NCBI RefSeq assembly: GCF_000158815.1
Contig: NZ_GG657738.1
Span: 5,446,592-5,510,591, forward strand
Length of the DNA stretch: 64,000 nucleotides
From: Micromonospora sp. ATCC 39149
Lineage (GTDB): Bacteria; Actinomycetota; Actinomycetes; Mycobacteriales; Micromonosporaceae
Direction of reading: 5' to 3'
Part shown: positions 51,477 to 60,085 of the stretch, piece after piece
Numbering within the stretch: the first letter of the stretch is position 1
How the letters are laid out: each line of letters starts with the position of its first letter
Translations under genes and position numbers: made by a program
The notes under the pieces: generated by a model
The model's input: the letters and a program-made list of their open reading frames with translations, nothing else
The model's database searches: none
What the model was told of the DNA's origin: nothing

Positions 51477-53539
51477 AGCAGGAACTCGTGTCCGTGCTGA
51501 CCGGAACCGCCTTCGCGGTCAGCGACGCGCAGGGCGACATGATGCCCGACCCGCGTGCGCCCGTCGGGCTCTTCACGTTCGACACCCGGTTCCTGTCCCA
51601 CTGGGTGCTCACCGTCGACGGGCAGCGGCTGCAGGCGCTGTCCCGCGACGAGATGACGTACTTCGAGACCAAGTTCGTGCTCGTGCCCGGCGCCGCGAGC
51701 CACTACGTCGACGCCGACGTCTCGGTGATCCGACACCGGTCCATCGACGACAGCTTCAACGAGCGGATCGTCGTGCTCAACCACTCCGCCGAGCCGGCGG
51801 AGTTCACGGTTCGGATGGAGATCGCCTCCGACTTCGCCGACACCGTCGAGATCAAGGAACCGAGGGCGCGGCGGGTCGTCGTCACGCCGATGCCGGCCGA
51901 GGGCGAGCTGCGGCTGCGTTACCAGCGGGAGAGGTTCACCCGCGAGACCGTCGTGTCGTCCACCGCCCCGGTTGACGTGGACCCCAGCGGGATGACCTTC
52001 CGGATCCGGGTCCCCCCGAACGGCTCGTGGACGACCGACCTGCACATTGTCATGATCATCCAGGGGGCCGGGGCCCGGGACCTGCGGGCCAGCCTGGAGG
52101 CCCACCGCGAGCGGATCCGCCGGGACATGCGGGAGGACCTACGCCGTTGGCGGGCGCGGGCCCCCGAACTGGTCGCCGAGCGCGACGGGCTCCGCGAGGC
52201 GTACGAGGGGAGCCTGGCGGACCTCGCCGCGCTGCGGTTCGCACCGCTGTCGATCCGGGGCCGGTTGCCGGTGGGCGGCCTGCCGTGGGCGATGGCGCTG
52301 TACGGCCGGGACGCCCTGATCACCTGCCTGGAGACGCTCCCGTTCACCCCGGAGCTGGCCTCGGCCACCCTGCGGCTGCTCGCCCTCGGCCAGGGTGGCC
52401 AGCTCGACGACCACCATGAAGAGGAGCCTGGCAAGATCGTCGCCGAGTACCGCTACGGCGAGAGTGCGGTCTTCGGCGAGGCGCCCACCTACCTGCACTA
52501 CGGCGCGGCCGACAACACCCCGCTGTTCGTGATCCTGCTCGACGAGTACGAGCGCTGGTCCGGCGACGCGGAGTTGGTCCGCGAACTGCGCCACGCCGCC
52601 CGGATGGCGCTGGACTGGATCGACGAGTACGGCAACATGACCGGCGACGGCTATGTGCGCTACCAGCGGCGCAACACCCGCTTCGGGCTGGTCAACCAGT
52701 GCTGGAAGAACTCGCCCGGCGCGATCGTCGATGCCGAGGGCCGGGAGCCGGCGCTCCCCCGCGCCACCTGCGAGCTACAGGGGTACGCGTACGACGCGAA
52801 GCGGCGCGGCGCCCGCCTGGCCCGCGAGTTCTGGGGCGATGCGGCGTACGCCGATCGGCTGGAACGGGAGGCGGCGGAGCTGAAGGCGCGGTTCAACCGG
52901 GACTTCTGGCTGCCGCACGGGGAGTACTACGCGCTGGCCCTGGGGCCCGACGGCGAGCCGTTCGACGCGCTCACCTCCAACATGGGTCACCTACTGTGGA
53001 GCGGCATCGTCGCCGAGGACCGGGCCGAGGCGGTGGCCCGGCACCTCGTCGGGCCACAGTTGTTCTCCGGGTGGGGGGTGCGCACCCTGGCCGATGGGCA
53101 GCTGGTGTACAACCCGGTCGGCCTGCACCTCGGCGCCGTGTGGCCGTCGGACAACGCGATCGTCGCGGCCGGCCTGCGCCGGTACGGCTACGACGAGGCG
53201 GCGGCCCGAGTCGCGGCCGGGATCTTCGACATGGTGGGGACGCTGGGCAGCCCGGTGCCGGAGGTGATCGCCGGCTACCACCGTGATTTCACCCGGTACC
53301 CGGTCCAGCTCCCGCACGCCGGCCGACCCCAGTCGTGGTCCTCGGGCGCGCTGCTGATGCTGCTCGGCACCATCCTCGGGCTGTCGCCCTGCGGGGAGAA
53401 CCTACTGGTCAACCCGGCGATTCCGGAGGGCTTCGGGCGGATCGAGCTGCTCGACATCCCCGGCCGGTGGGGGCACGCCGACGCGTACGGCCGGGACCGG
53501 ACGCTGGCCGGCCGGGGCCGCCGCCCCGGGCTGCGCTGA
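51473..53539 (+). CDS. amylo-alpha-1,6-glucosidase-like (glycogen debranching type) protein
   Basis: 688 residues from GTG at 51473, overlapping the previous stop (GTGA). The N-terminal glycogen-debranching domain (residues 1-210: APVGLFTFDTRFLSHWVL) precedes an (alpha/alpha)6 barrel with WAMALYGRDALITCLETLPF, EEPGKIVAEYRYGE, LPRATCELQGYAYDAKR and VWPSDNAIVAAGLRRYGYDE. Such proteins are annotated as glycogen debranching or trehalase-like enzymes of cytoplasmic alpha-glucan metabolism; exact substrate is unknown. Confidence 0.88.
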   Translation: MKQELVSVLTGTAFAVSDAQGDMMPDPRAPVGLFTFDTRFLSHWVLTVDGQRLQALSRDEMTYFETKFVLVPGAASHYVDADVSVIRHRSIDDSFNERIVVLNHSAEPAEFTVRMEIASDFADTVEIKEPRARRVVVTPMPAEGELRLRYQRERFTRETVVSSTAPVDVDPSGMTFRIRVPPNGSWTTDLHIVMIIQGAGARDLRASLEAHRERIRRDMREDLRRWRARAPELVAERDGLREAYEGSLADLAALRFAPLSIRGRLPVGGLPWAMALYGRDALITCLETLPFTPELASATLRLLALGQGGQLDDHHEEEPGKIVAEYRYGESAVFGEAPTYLHYGAADNTPLFVILLDEYERWSGDAELVRELRHAARMALDWIDEYGNMTGDGYVRYQRRNTRFGLVNQCWKNSPGAIVDAEGREPALPRATCELQGYAYDAKRRGARLAREFWGDAAYADRLEREAAELKARFNRDFWLPHGEYYALALGPDGEPFDALTSNMGHLLWSGIVAEDRAEAVARHLVGPQLFSGWGVRTLADGQLVYNPVGLHLGAVWPSDNAIVAAGLRRYGYDEAAARVAAGIFDMVGTLGSPVPEVIAGYHRDFTRYPVQLPHAGRPQSWSSGALLMLLGTILGLSPCGENLLVNPAIPEGFGRIELLDIPGRWGHADAYGRDRTLAGRGRRPGLR

Positions 53540-53617
53540 CGAAGAGCGGGGCGGGGCGGCGGGTCGGGGCCCGGCGTCGACGAACGGGTACGGGCGCCCA
53601 CCGCCCGCCGGGGGCGC

Positions 53618-54124
53618 TCAGCCCATGGTCTTCGCGCCGTCGATGGCCTCGCGGAGGATGTCGGCGTGCCCGGCGTGCTGGGACGTCTCGGCGATCACGT
53701 GCAGCAGCACCCGGCGCACCGACCAGCGTGCCCCGGGCTCGAACCAGGGGGCGAGGGGCAACGGGTGGGCGGCGTCCAGGTCGAGCGTGGCGATCAGCTC
53801 GTCGGTCGTGGCGGCCACCTGGGCGTAGCGGTCCAGCAATGCGGCCAGGGTGTCGTCGTCGCCCATCCGGAATTCGGCGGACCAGTCCGCCGGCTCGGCC
53901 CGCATCGCCTCGGCGCCGTCGACGGCGAACCGCAGCCAGGTCGCCTCCGTGAGTGCGACGTGTTTGATCAGGCCACCGAGGCAGAGCTCGCTGACGGTGC
54001 TGCGCAGCGCGGCCTGCGCGTCGGTGAGGCCGTCCACGGTCTTGCGCAGAAACCCGCGGTGCTGGCGCAGGGTCTGCAACAGGTCTGCCCGTTCGCCGGT
54101 GAGGAGCTGCACGGAGTTGGTCAT
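53618..54124 (-). CDS. DinB-like (DUF664) protein
   Basis: 168 residues from ATG at 54124 with GGAAGGA upstream. GGLIKHVALTEATWLRFAV and VLLHVIAETSQHAGHADILREAIDG supply the three metal-binding histidines of the DinB fold; it belongs to the DUF664 branch. Probably a mycothiol-dependent or related detoxifying transferase. Divergent from the DUF72 gene. Confidence 0.88.
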   Translation of the reverse strand: MTNSVQLLTGERADLLQTLRQHRGFLRKTVDGLTDAQAALRSTVSELCLGGLIKHVALTEATWLRFAVDGAEAMRAEPADWSAEFRMGDDDTLAALLDRYAQVAATTDELIATLDLDAAHPLPLAPWFEPGARWSVRRVLLHVIAETSQHAGHADILREAIDGAKTMG

Positions 54125-54251
54125 GCGACCGTCCTTCCTAATCAGGTCCGACCAACCTATGCGGGCCCACCGACACTCCCGGCCACCCCGACGGTGAGCC
54201 GGCCGGTTCCCTCCGGTTGCCGATCCGCCCACGGCGCGGTCCACTGTCCAC

Positions 54252-55157
54252 ATGGGCGAGATCAGGGTGGGCACGTCCTCGTGGGCCGACCAGATGCTGC
54301 TCCGCTCCGGGTGGTACCCGCGCGCTGTCAACACCCCCGCCGGCCGCCTCGGCTTCTACGCCGAACGGTTCGGGCTGGTCGAGGTGGACACGTCGTACTA
54401 CGCGGTGCCCGTGCCGGAGACCACCGCCGGCTGGGTGGCCGCCACCCCGCCGGGGTTCACCTTCGACGTCAAGGCGTTCAGCCTCTTCACCGGCCACCCC
54501 ACGCCGGTCTCGGCGCTGCCCCGGGACCTGCGTCCGGCCGGCGGCCCGTCCCGGGTCCGCCGCCGGGACCTGCCCGCCGAGGCGTACGACGAGTTGTGGA
54601 ACCGGTTCCGGGCGGCGCTGGAGCCGATCGCGGCGGCCGGCCGGCTCGGTGTGGTGCTCTTGCAGTTCCCGCCGTGGCTCGCGCGCGGCGCCGCCGCCGA
54701 GCGGCGCATCGTCGAAACGGCCGAGCGGCTACGCCCCTGGCGGGTGAGCGTGGAGCTGCGGCACGGTTCCTGGTTCACCGACGAGGCCGCGCTGCGCACG
54801 CTGAGCCTGCTGCGCGAGCACGACCTCTCCTTCGTCTGCGTGGACATGCCGCAGGGGTTCGCCTCGTCGGTGCCACCGATCCTGGTCGCCACCGCCGACC
54901 CGGCCGTGGTCCGGTTCCACGGCCACAGCGCCGCCTGGGGAAGCGGCGACAAGCAGGAAAAATTCCGGTACGCCTACGGCGAGCGGGAGTTGCGGGCCTG
55001 GTCGCAGCTGCTCGTCGAGTTGGCCGACGGCGTCGACGAGCTGCACGTGCTGTTCAACAACTGCTGCGGCGGCCAGGCCCAGCGCGATGCCGCCCGGTTG
55101 GTCGAGTTCCTCGGCCGGGCGGCCGTCGCGCCCGCCGGGGTCAGCCGCAGCGGCTGA
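54252..55157 (+). CDS. DUF72 family TIM-barrel protein
   Basis: 301 residues. IRVGTSSWADQMLLRSGWYP, FYAERFGLVEVDTSYYAVP, FTFDVKAFSLFTGHP, LGVVLLQFPPWL, VSVELRHGSWF and VVRFHGHSA are characteristic of DUF72 (YecE-like) barrels. Biochemical role is unknown; structural relatives suggest an iron-sulfur or DNA-repair-linked function, unproven. The start is the ATG at 54252. Confidence 0.9.
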   Translation: MGEIRVGTSSWADQMLLRSGWYPRAVNTPAGRLGFYAERFGLVEVDTSYYAVPVPETTAGWVAATPPGFTFDVKAFSLFTGHPTPVSALPRDLRPAGGPSRVRRRDLPAEAYDELWNRFRAALEPIAAAGRLGVVLLQFPPWLARGAAAERRIVETAERLRPWRVSVELRHGSWFTDEAALRTLSLLREHDLSFVCVDMPQGFASSVPPILVATADPAVVRFHGHSAAWGSGDKQEKFRYAYGERELRAWSQLLVELADGVDELHVLFNNCCGGQAQRDAARLVEFLGRAAVAPAGVSRSG

Positions 55158-55332
55158 TCCCCTCGGTGCGCAGGCCGGTCGCCGACTCCCGGGCGTCGTC
55201 CGGCCGGTCACCGCCGGTGCTGCCGTCCGGGAAGGCGCGCCCCGACGGCGCGGGCCCGGGCGGCGCGCCCGCCCGGGCCCGCGCGCGCCGCTCATGCCCC
55301 GACCGTGGCCGGCGGGACACGAGCGGCAGGCG

Positions 55333-55964
55333 GTCAGCGGCCGGACATGGCGAGCTGGCGCTTGGCCGTGCCCATCGCCGCCACCTTGCCGATCGCCTTC
55401 GGCGCGCTGGCCAGCCCGCCGACCCGGCCCGAGCATCCCCCGGAACACCTGGCCGGGCCTCTGCTGCTCGCTCATGTACGCGGTGACCACCACCAGCGCG
55501 CCGGTGAGCGCCGGGACGGCCCACTGGAGCAGCTTCATCTGGCGCTGGCAGGAGGCGACGTCGACCGGCGTCTGCGGGTTCGGCTCGGTCGTCCCCCCGA
55601 CCGACGGGCCGCCCGCCCGCTCCAGCCGCATCCCGAGCAGCCGGCTGTAGCCGGTGACCGCCAGCGCGCCGACCGTGAGGGCCGTCTTCACCGCGCTCAT
55701 CCGGCCCACCCCGGACTGGGCGAGCATCCGGGGGCTCTCGGTCGCCAGCTCGCCGACCGCGCCGGCCAGGTGCGCCCCGATCGCCGCCGCGTTGACCGGC
55801 GTCCACCGGGCCCACCCCGCCGAGGCCACCGGGAGCCGCTGGGTCGAGTCGTTGATCTGTGTCGCCGCGCCGTTGACGCCGAGCGCCCCCATCAGCGAGC
55901 CGCCGAACCAGGCGGCCAGGCCGAGGTCGTGCATCGAGCGCAGGGCGGTGTGTCGTTCGGACAT
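55333..55964 (-). pseudogene. conserved actinobacterial membrane protein with a 3' frameshift
   Basis: From ATG at 55964 (AGGGGATCAG upstream): LGLAAWFGGSLMGALGVNGAA, MSAVKTALTVGALAVTGYSRLLG and a further span LQWAVPALTGALVVVTAYMSEQQ, a three- to four-span protein of unknown function. Near 55430 the frame breaks. Shifting by one base restores GGLASAPKAIGKVAAMGTAK and a stop at 55333, a sensible end. Unshifted, translation would run on to 54729 into junk. The final third is therefore disrupted by one indel, real or a sequencing artefact. Confidence 0.75.
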
Positions 55965-56189
55965 CTGATCCCCTTCCACCGTACGGGCGCTGCGGCATAC
56001 CCGCCGATCGCCCGACTACGCACCGGGACCGGACGATCTCGTGGCGGGGGCGGATCTCGTCGGGCCAGATCAACACCTGGGCGGTCGGGTGGCCCGTCAG
56101 GCCCAACCGGCGGAGCGTCGACTTCTCCCCGACCGGCGACCTGGCCGCCGCGCCGTTCGTCGCCGGGCTCGGCAAGAAGCTCTCCGGCC

Positions 56190-56240
56190 GCAGGAAGGGG
56201 ACCCTGCTATACCGAAGGCGTAACAGGGGCCCCTCCTTGC
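56190..56240. repeat. dispersed hairpin repeat, copy 2
   Basis: GCAGGAAGGGGACCC, centre TATACCGAAGGCGTAA, CAGGGGCCCCTCCTTGC. It is the reverse-oriented relative of the copy at 50844-50890 and lies 9 bp after the GDSL hydrolase stop, where it may also terminate that transcript. The rest of the 55965-56248 gap contains no gene I can support. Confidence 0.7.
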
Positions 56241-56248
56241 ACTCCCGG

Positions 56249-57505
56249 TCAGCTGACGGTGATCGTTCCGTCGCCCGCGCGGACGCAGGCCACCGCCCGG
56301 GCGCCGGTGACGGCCGCCCCGGTCAGGCATCGGCCCAGCGCCTTGTGCCCGGCCACGTTCGGGTGCCACGACTCCTGGCAGGTCTGGAAGTACGTCACGC
56401 AGGTGTTCGCGATCCGCTCGATGTCGATCTTGTCTTTGCCGGCGAGGCTGGTCACGAAGGTGCCGCTCGGGCCGTCCATGAGCCGGATCGGCGTGGCGAG
56501 TGCCCCCGACGGGCTGGTCGGCTGCTCGCAGAGCCGGGCACCGTCGAACGCCCGCTGCACATTCAGGTAGACCAGGTCGTCGGCCCGGAACTCGCTGGCC
56601 AGGGTGTCGCGCACCGAGCGGACCAGGGTGCCCAGACCCGTGGAGAACCGGTGCCCGGGCGCCAGGCTGGCGCGGTGGATCGGGCAGCCGGCCGCGTACC
56701 GCTCGGCGCCGAGGTCACGGAACTTGTCCCGGTCGTCGGCCCGGTCGTCCTCCTCCCAGTAGTTCGAGGCGAGGTCGAACGGCAGCGGGTTGGTGTAGTC
56801 CTGGAAGACCACCCGGTGCTGGCCGTCGGCGTCGATCTGGTCGAGGGTGGCGAGAAGCTGCCGTACGGCCGCCGTGGTCTCCGCCGTGGCGGCGCTGAAC
56901 TGGGCCGCGGTGGCCAGGTCGGCGTCGGTGCACGGCTCCTGCGGCACCGGCCCACCCAGGTACGCCCAGAACTCCCACCAGCCGGTCCACGCGTCGGCGA
57001 TGAACCGGTTGGCGCACTTCTCCGCCACGCTGCCGAAGGTGAACGAACTGTTGTTCGAGCCGAGACCGACCAGCACCAGGTCGATGTCGTGGGTCTGACC
57101 GACCGCGCGGAGCTGGTCGAGCTGCGAGGCGACCGAGCGGCCCTGGGCCCGGTTGACCGAGGCGCTGGCGATGTCGTACGGCTGGCCGCCCGAGCAGGCC
57201 AGGTTGAACCGGTCGGTGATGCCCGGCAGGTCGGCCTGGAACAGCGACGCGTTGGGGGAGCGGTGGCAGAAGTACGCGTTGCTGTTCGGCGCGTCCCAGC
57301 CGGGAAAGCCCTGGCTGATGCCGTTGACGTCGACGACCGGGGAGTACGGGCCGGCCCCCTCGCCGCTGATGAAGCTGTCACCGAGCGCCACGGCCGCGGT
57401 GGGGAGGCCGGCCACCGCCGGGGCGGTTGGCGCGACGGCGGTCGACAGCGCCGCCGCCGCGACGGTCAGCACCGCCGCGAGCGCGGTACGACGGAATACG
57501 GACAT
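56249..57505 (-). CDS. secreted SGNH/GDSL hydrolase (lipase-like)
   Basis: 418 residues from ATG at 57505 (an alternative ATG is at 57514). The signal peptide ends near VAPTAPAVA. Block I VALGDSFISGEGAG holds the Ser nucleophile, SGGQPYDI and LVGLGSNNSS follow as the oxyanion Gly/Asn blocks, and the C-terminal ESWHPNVAGHKALG supplies Asp/His-type residues. Seven or more Cys suggest disulfides, as in streptomycete lipases and esterases. It acts outside the cell on a lipid or ester substrate that cannot be specified. Confidence 0.9.
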   Translation of the reverse strand: MSVFRRTALAAVLTVAAAALSTAVAPTAPAVAGLPTAAVALGDSFISGEGAGPYSPVVDVNGISQGFPGWDAPNSNAYFCHRSPNASLFQADLPGITDRFNLACSGGQPYDIASASVNRAQGRSVASQLDQLRAVGQTHDIDLVLVGLGSNNSSFTFGSVAEKCANRFIADAWTGWWEFWAYLGGPVPQEPCTDADLATAAQFSAATAETTAAVRQLLATLDQIDADGQHRVVFQDYTNPLPFDLASNYWEEDDRADDRDKFRDLGAERYAAGCPIHRASLAPGHRFSTGLGTLVRSVRDTLASEFRADDLVYLNVQRAFDGARLCEQPTSPSGALATPIRLMDGPSGTFVTSLAGKDKIDIERIANTCVTYFQTCQESWHPNVAGHKALGRCLTGAAVTGARAVACVRAGDGTITVS

Positions 57506-57908
57506 GCGCGCCATCCATCCATGGAAATGTGGGAGTCTCTGCGAGGTGGTGATCACATCACGGCCGTGTGGCGGGCGTCAACGGGCGGTCACCCTCCGCA
57601 ACCGAGGCCCGAGATCGGGTCGGCGGCCCGGGAACGACAGGGGTGGGCGGGCGCGGTGAAGACCGGACGGGCGGGCGGCGCCCGGCGGCCCGGGAACGAC
57701 AGGGGTGGGCGGCGTGAACCGACGGCGCGTACCGTCGGGGGCGGGATGAACCGCGGCCCCGGCGGCGTTGACGCCCGGTGTCGGGGCCCGCAGGCCGGGT
57801 CCGACGGCCCCCACCGACGGCGGCGCGGCCCGAAGTGCGGGGTGCCGGCGTCCTGTCCCACCTCCCGGTTAGGCTCGCTGCGGCGCGCCGCGCGAGGTGA
57901 TCGAGCCG

Positions 57909-60008
57909 GTGAGCGACACCACCACCGCCGAGACCTGGGAGTTCGACCAGTTGACCGCACAGCCTGAGACGCTCTACGGGGCCGACGACCTGACGCACCT
58001 CGAGGGCTTGGACGCCGTCCGCAAGCGTCCTGGCATGTACATCGGCTCGACCGACAGCCGTGGCGTGGGTCACCTCGTCAACGAGATCCTCGACAACTCC
58101 ACCGACGAGGGTGTCGCGGGTCACGCCACGCGCATCGAGGTGATCCTGCACGCCGACGGCTCGGTGCAGGTCGACGACGACGGCCGGGGCATCCCCACCG
58201 ACGTGCACGCCAAGTCCGGGATCTCCGGCGTCGAGCTGGTGCTCACCCGCCTGCACGCTGGCGGGAAGTTCGGCGGCTCCGGCTACAAGACCTCCGGTGG
58301 CCTGCACGGCGTCGGCGCGTCCGCCGTCAACGCCCTCTCCCGGCGCTTCGACGTCACCGTCCGGCGGGGCGGCAAGGTGCACGCCATGTCGTTCCAGCAC
58401 GGAGTGCCCGGCGCCTTCGCCGGCCCCGGCCCCGACGCCGCCTTCACCCCCGGCCCCGGCCTGCAGATCGTCGGCGCGATGAAGCGCGGCCAGCGCACCG
58501 GCACCTCGATCCGCTACTGGCACGACGCCCGGTACTTCGAGACCGGTGCCTCGCTGGACGCCGAGGCCGTCCGGCTCAAGCTGCGCAACACCGCGTTCCT
58601 GGTCCCCGGCGTGAGTTACCTGCTGCGCGACCACACGGGCGAGGAGCCGGTCGAGGAGACCTTCCACTTTCCCAACGGCCTCACCGACATGGTCGAGTTC
58701 CTCGCCCCGGCGGGCGACCGGCCGGTCTCCGGCACGCTGCTGGTCACCGGCGAGGGCACCTACCGGGAGAACGCCGCCGACGCCAACGGCGTCATGCAGT
58801 CCAACGTGCAGCGCCGGGCCGAGGTCGAGATCGCGTTCCGCTGGGGCACCGGCTACGAGCGCACCGTCGAGTGCTTCACCAACACCATTCGCAACGCCCA
58901 CGGCGGCACCCACCGCAAGGGCTTCGAGCGCGCCCTGGCCCGTGCCCTCGCCGACGCGGCTCGCGCCGCCCGGGGCCTGCTGCGACCCAAGGAGGACGCG
59001 CCCACCCTGGACGACGTCCTGGAGGGCATGACGGCCGTCGTGCACGTGCGGATCCCCGAGCCGCAGTTCACCTCGCAGACCAAGGACGAGCTCTCCACCG
59101 CCGGCATCACGAAGGTGCTTCAGGGGCTGGTCGAGGCGCACGTCAAGGCGTGGCTGGAGGACCGCCGCACCAAGGCCGAGGCCCGTACGGTGCTTCAGAA
59201 GATCGTCGACGCGGCCCGGGTCCGGCTGACCCAGAAGCAGCAGAAGGACGCGGCCCGCCGCAAGACGGCGCTGGAGGGCGCGTCGATGCCGGCGAAGCTG
59301 GTCGACTGCCGCGCGTCAGGCATCGACAGAAGCGAACTGTTCATCGTGGAGGGGGACAGCGCTCTCGGGACGGGGCGACTTGCCCGATCCGCCGAATATC
59401 AGGCGCTTCTTCCGATTCGCGGCAAGATCCTCAACGTGCAGAAGGCCAACCTCCAGCAGGTGCTGGACAACGCCGAGTGCGCCGCCATCGTCCAGGTGCT
59501 CGGGGCCGGCTCCGGCCGCACCTTCGACCTGGCGTCAATGCGGTACGGCCGCGTGCTGATCATGGCGGACGCCGACGTGGACGGCGCGCACATCCGTACC
59601 CTGCTGATCACCCTGTTCGCCCGGTACATGCGCCCGCTGATCGAGGCCGGCCGGCTCTACGCCGCGATGCCACCCCTGCACAAGATCACCACCAGGGGGC
59701 GCAACCCGCAGACGATCTACACGTACACCCAGGCGGAGATGGAGGCGACGGTCCGCAAGCTGGAGAAGGCCGGCCGGCAGATTGTCACCCCGATCCCCCG
59801 GTTCAAGGGGCTCGGCGAGATGGACGCCGACGAGCTGTGGGAGACCACGATGAACCCGGCCACCCGGGCGGTCCGCCGGATCACCCTCGACGACGTCGAC
59901 GCCGCCGAGCGGATCCTGGAGTTGCTGATGGGGGAGAAGGTCGAGCCGCGCCGCAACTGGCTGATCGAGTCCGCCGACCGGGTCGACCGGGACGCGATCG
60001 ACGCATGA
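57909..60008 (+). CDS. parE: DNA topoisomerase IV-type subunit B (ParE/GyrB family)
   Basis: 699 residues. The GTG at 57909 is preferred over 57897 because GAGGTGATC, a near-perfect 16S complement, sits 7 bp before it. The GHKL ATPase includes EILDNSTDEGVAG, VDDDGRGIPTDVH and GGLHGVGASAVNAL; the TOPRIM domain includes IVEGDSALGTGRLA, PIRGKILNVQKA and MADADVDGAHIRTLL. EGDSALG instead of EGDSAGG is typical of the second actinobacterial subunit paired with parC, not gyrB. It decatenates chromosomes with the product of the next gene, 77 bp away. Confidence 0.92.
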   Translation: MSDTTTAETWEFDQLTAQPETLYGADDLTHLEGLDAVRKRPGMYIGSTDSRGVGHLVNEILDNSTDEGVAGHATRIEVILHADGSVQVDDDGRGIPTDVHAKSGISGVELVLTRLHAGGKFGGSGYKTSGGLHGVGASAVNALSRRFDVTVRRGGKVHAMSFQHGVPGAFAGPGPDAAFTPGPGLQIVGAMKRGQRTGTSIRYWHDARYFETGASLDAEAVRLKLRNTAFLVPGVSYLLRDHTGEEPVEETFHFPNGLTDMVEFLAPAGDRPVSGTLLVTGEGTYRENAADANGVMQSNVQRRAEVEIAFRWGTGYERTVECFTNTIRNAHGGTHRKGFERALARALADAARAARGLLRPKEDAPTLDDVLEGMTAVVHVRIPEPQFTSQTKDELSTAGITKVLQGLVEAHVKAWLEDRRTKAEARTVLQKIVDAARVRLTQKQQKDAARRKTALEGASMPAKLVDCRASGIDRSELFIVEGDSALGTGRLARSAEYQALLPIRGKILNVQKANLQQVLDNAECAAIVQVLGAGSGRTFDLASMRYGRVLIMADADVDGAHIRTLLITLFARYMRPLIEAGRLYAAMPPLHKITTRGRNPQTIYTYTQAEMEATVRKLEKAGRQIVTPIPRFKGLGEMDADELWETTMNPATRAVRRITLDDVDAAERILELLMGEKVEPRRNWLIESADRVDRDAIDA

Positions 60009-60085
60009 GGACCGACCCCCGCCCGACCCCGGCCCGCCGGGGGAAGCGCCGCCCGACCGTGGCCCGCCGAGGAGAGAGCTGAACC

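Noticed and set aside
55980..56189. Short frames on both strands in the gap before the GDSL gene
   Set aside because: A few residues look protein-like (LTGHPTAQVLIWPDE), but there is no start, length or family match to support a gene.
30402..57534. Shared ATGTGGGAGTCT near 30404 and 57525
   Set aside because: Only about 11 bp match without flanking similarity or structure; consistent with chance.
57558..59141. 527-residue minus-strand frame opposite parE
   Set aside because: Shadow of parE codon bias; no motif or start signal.
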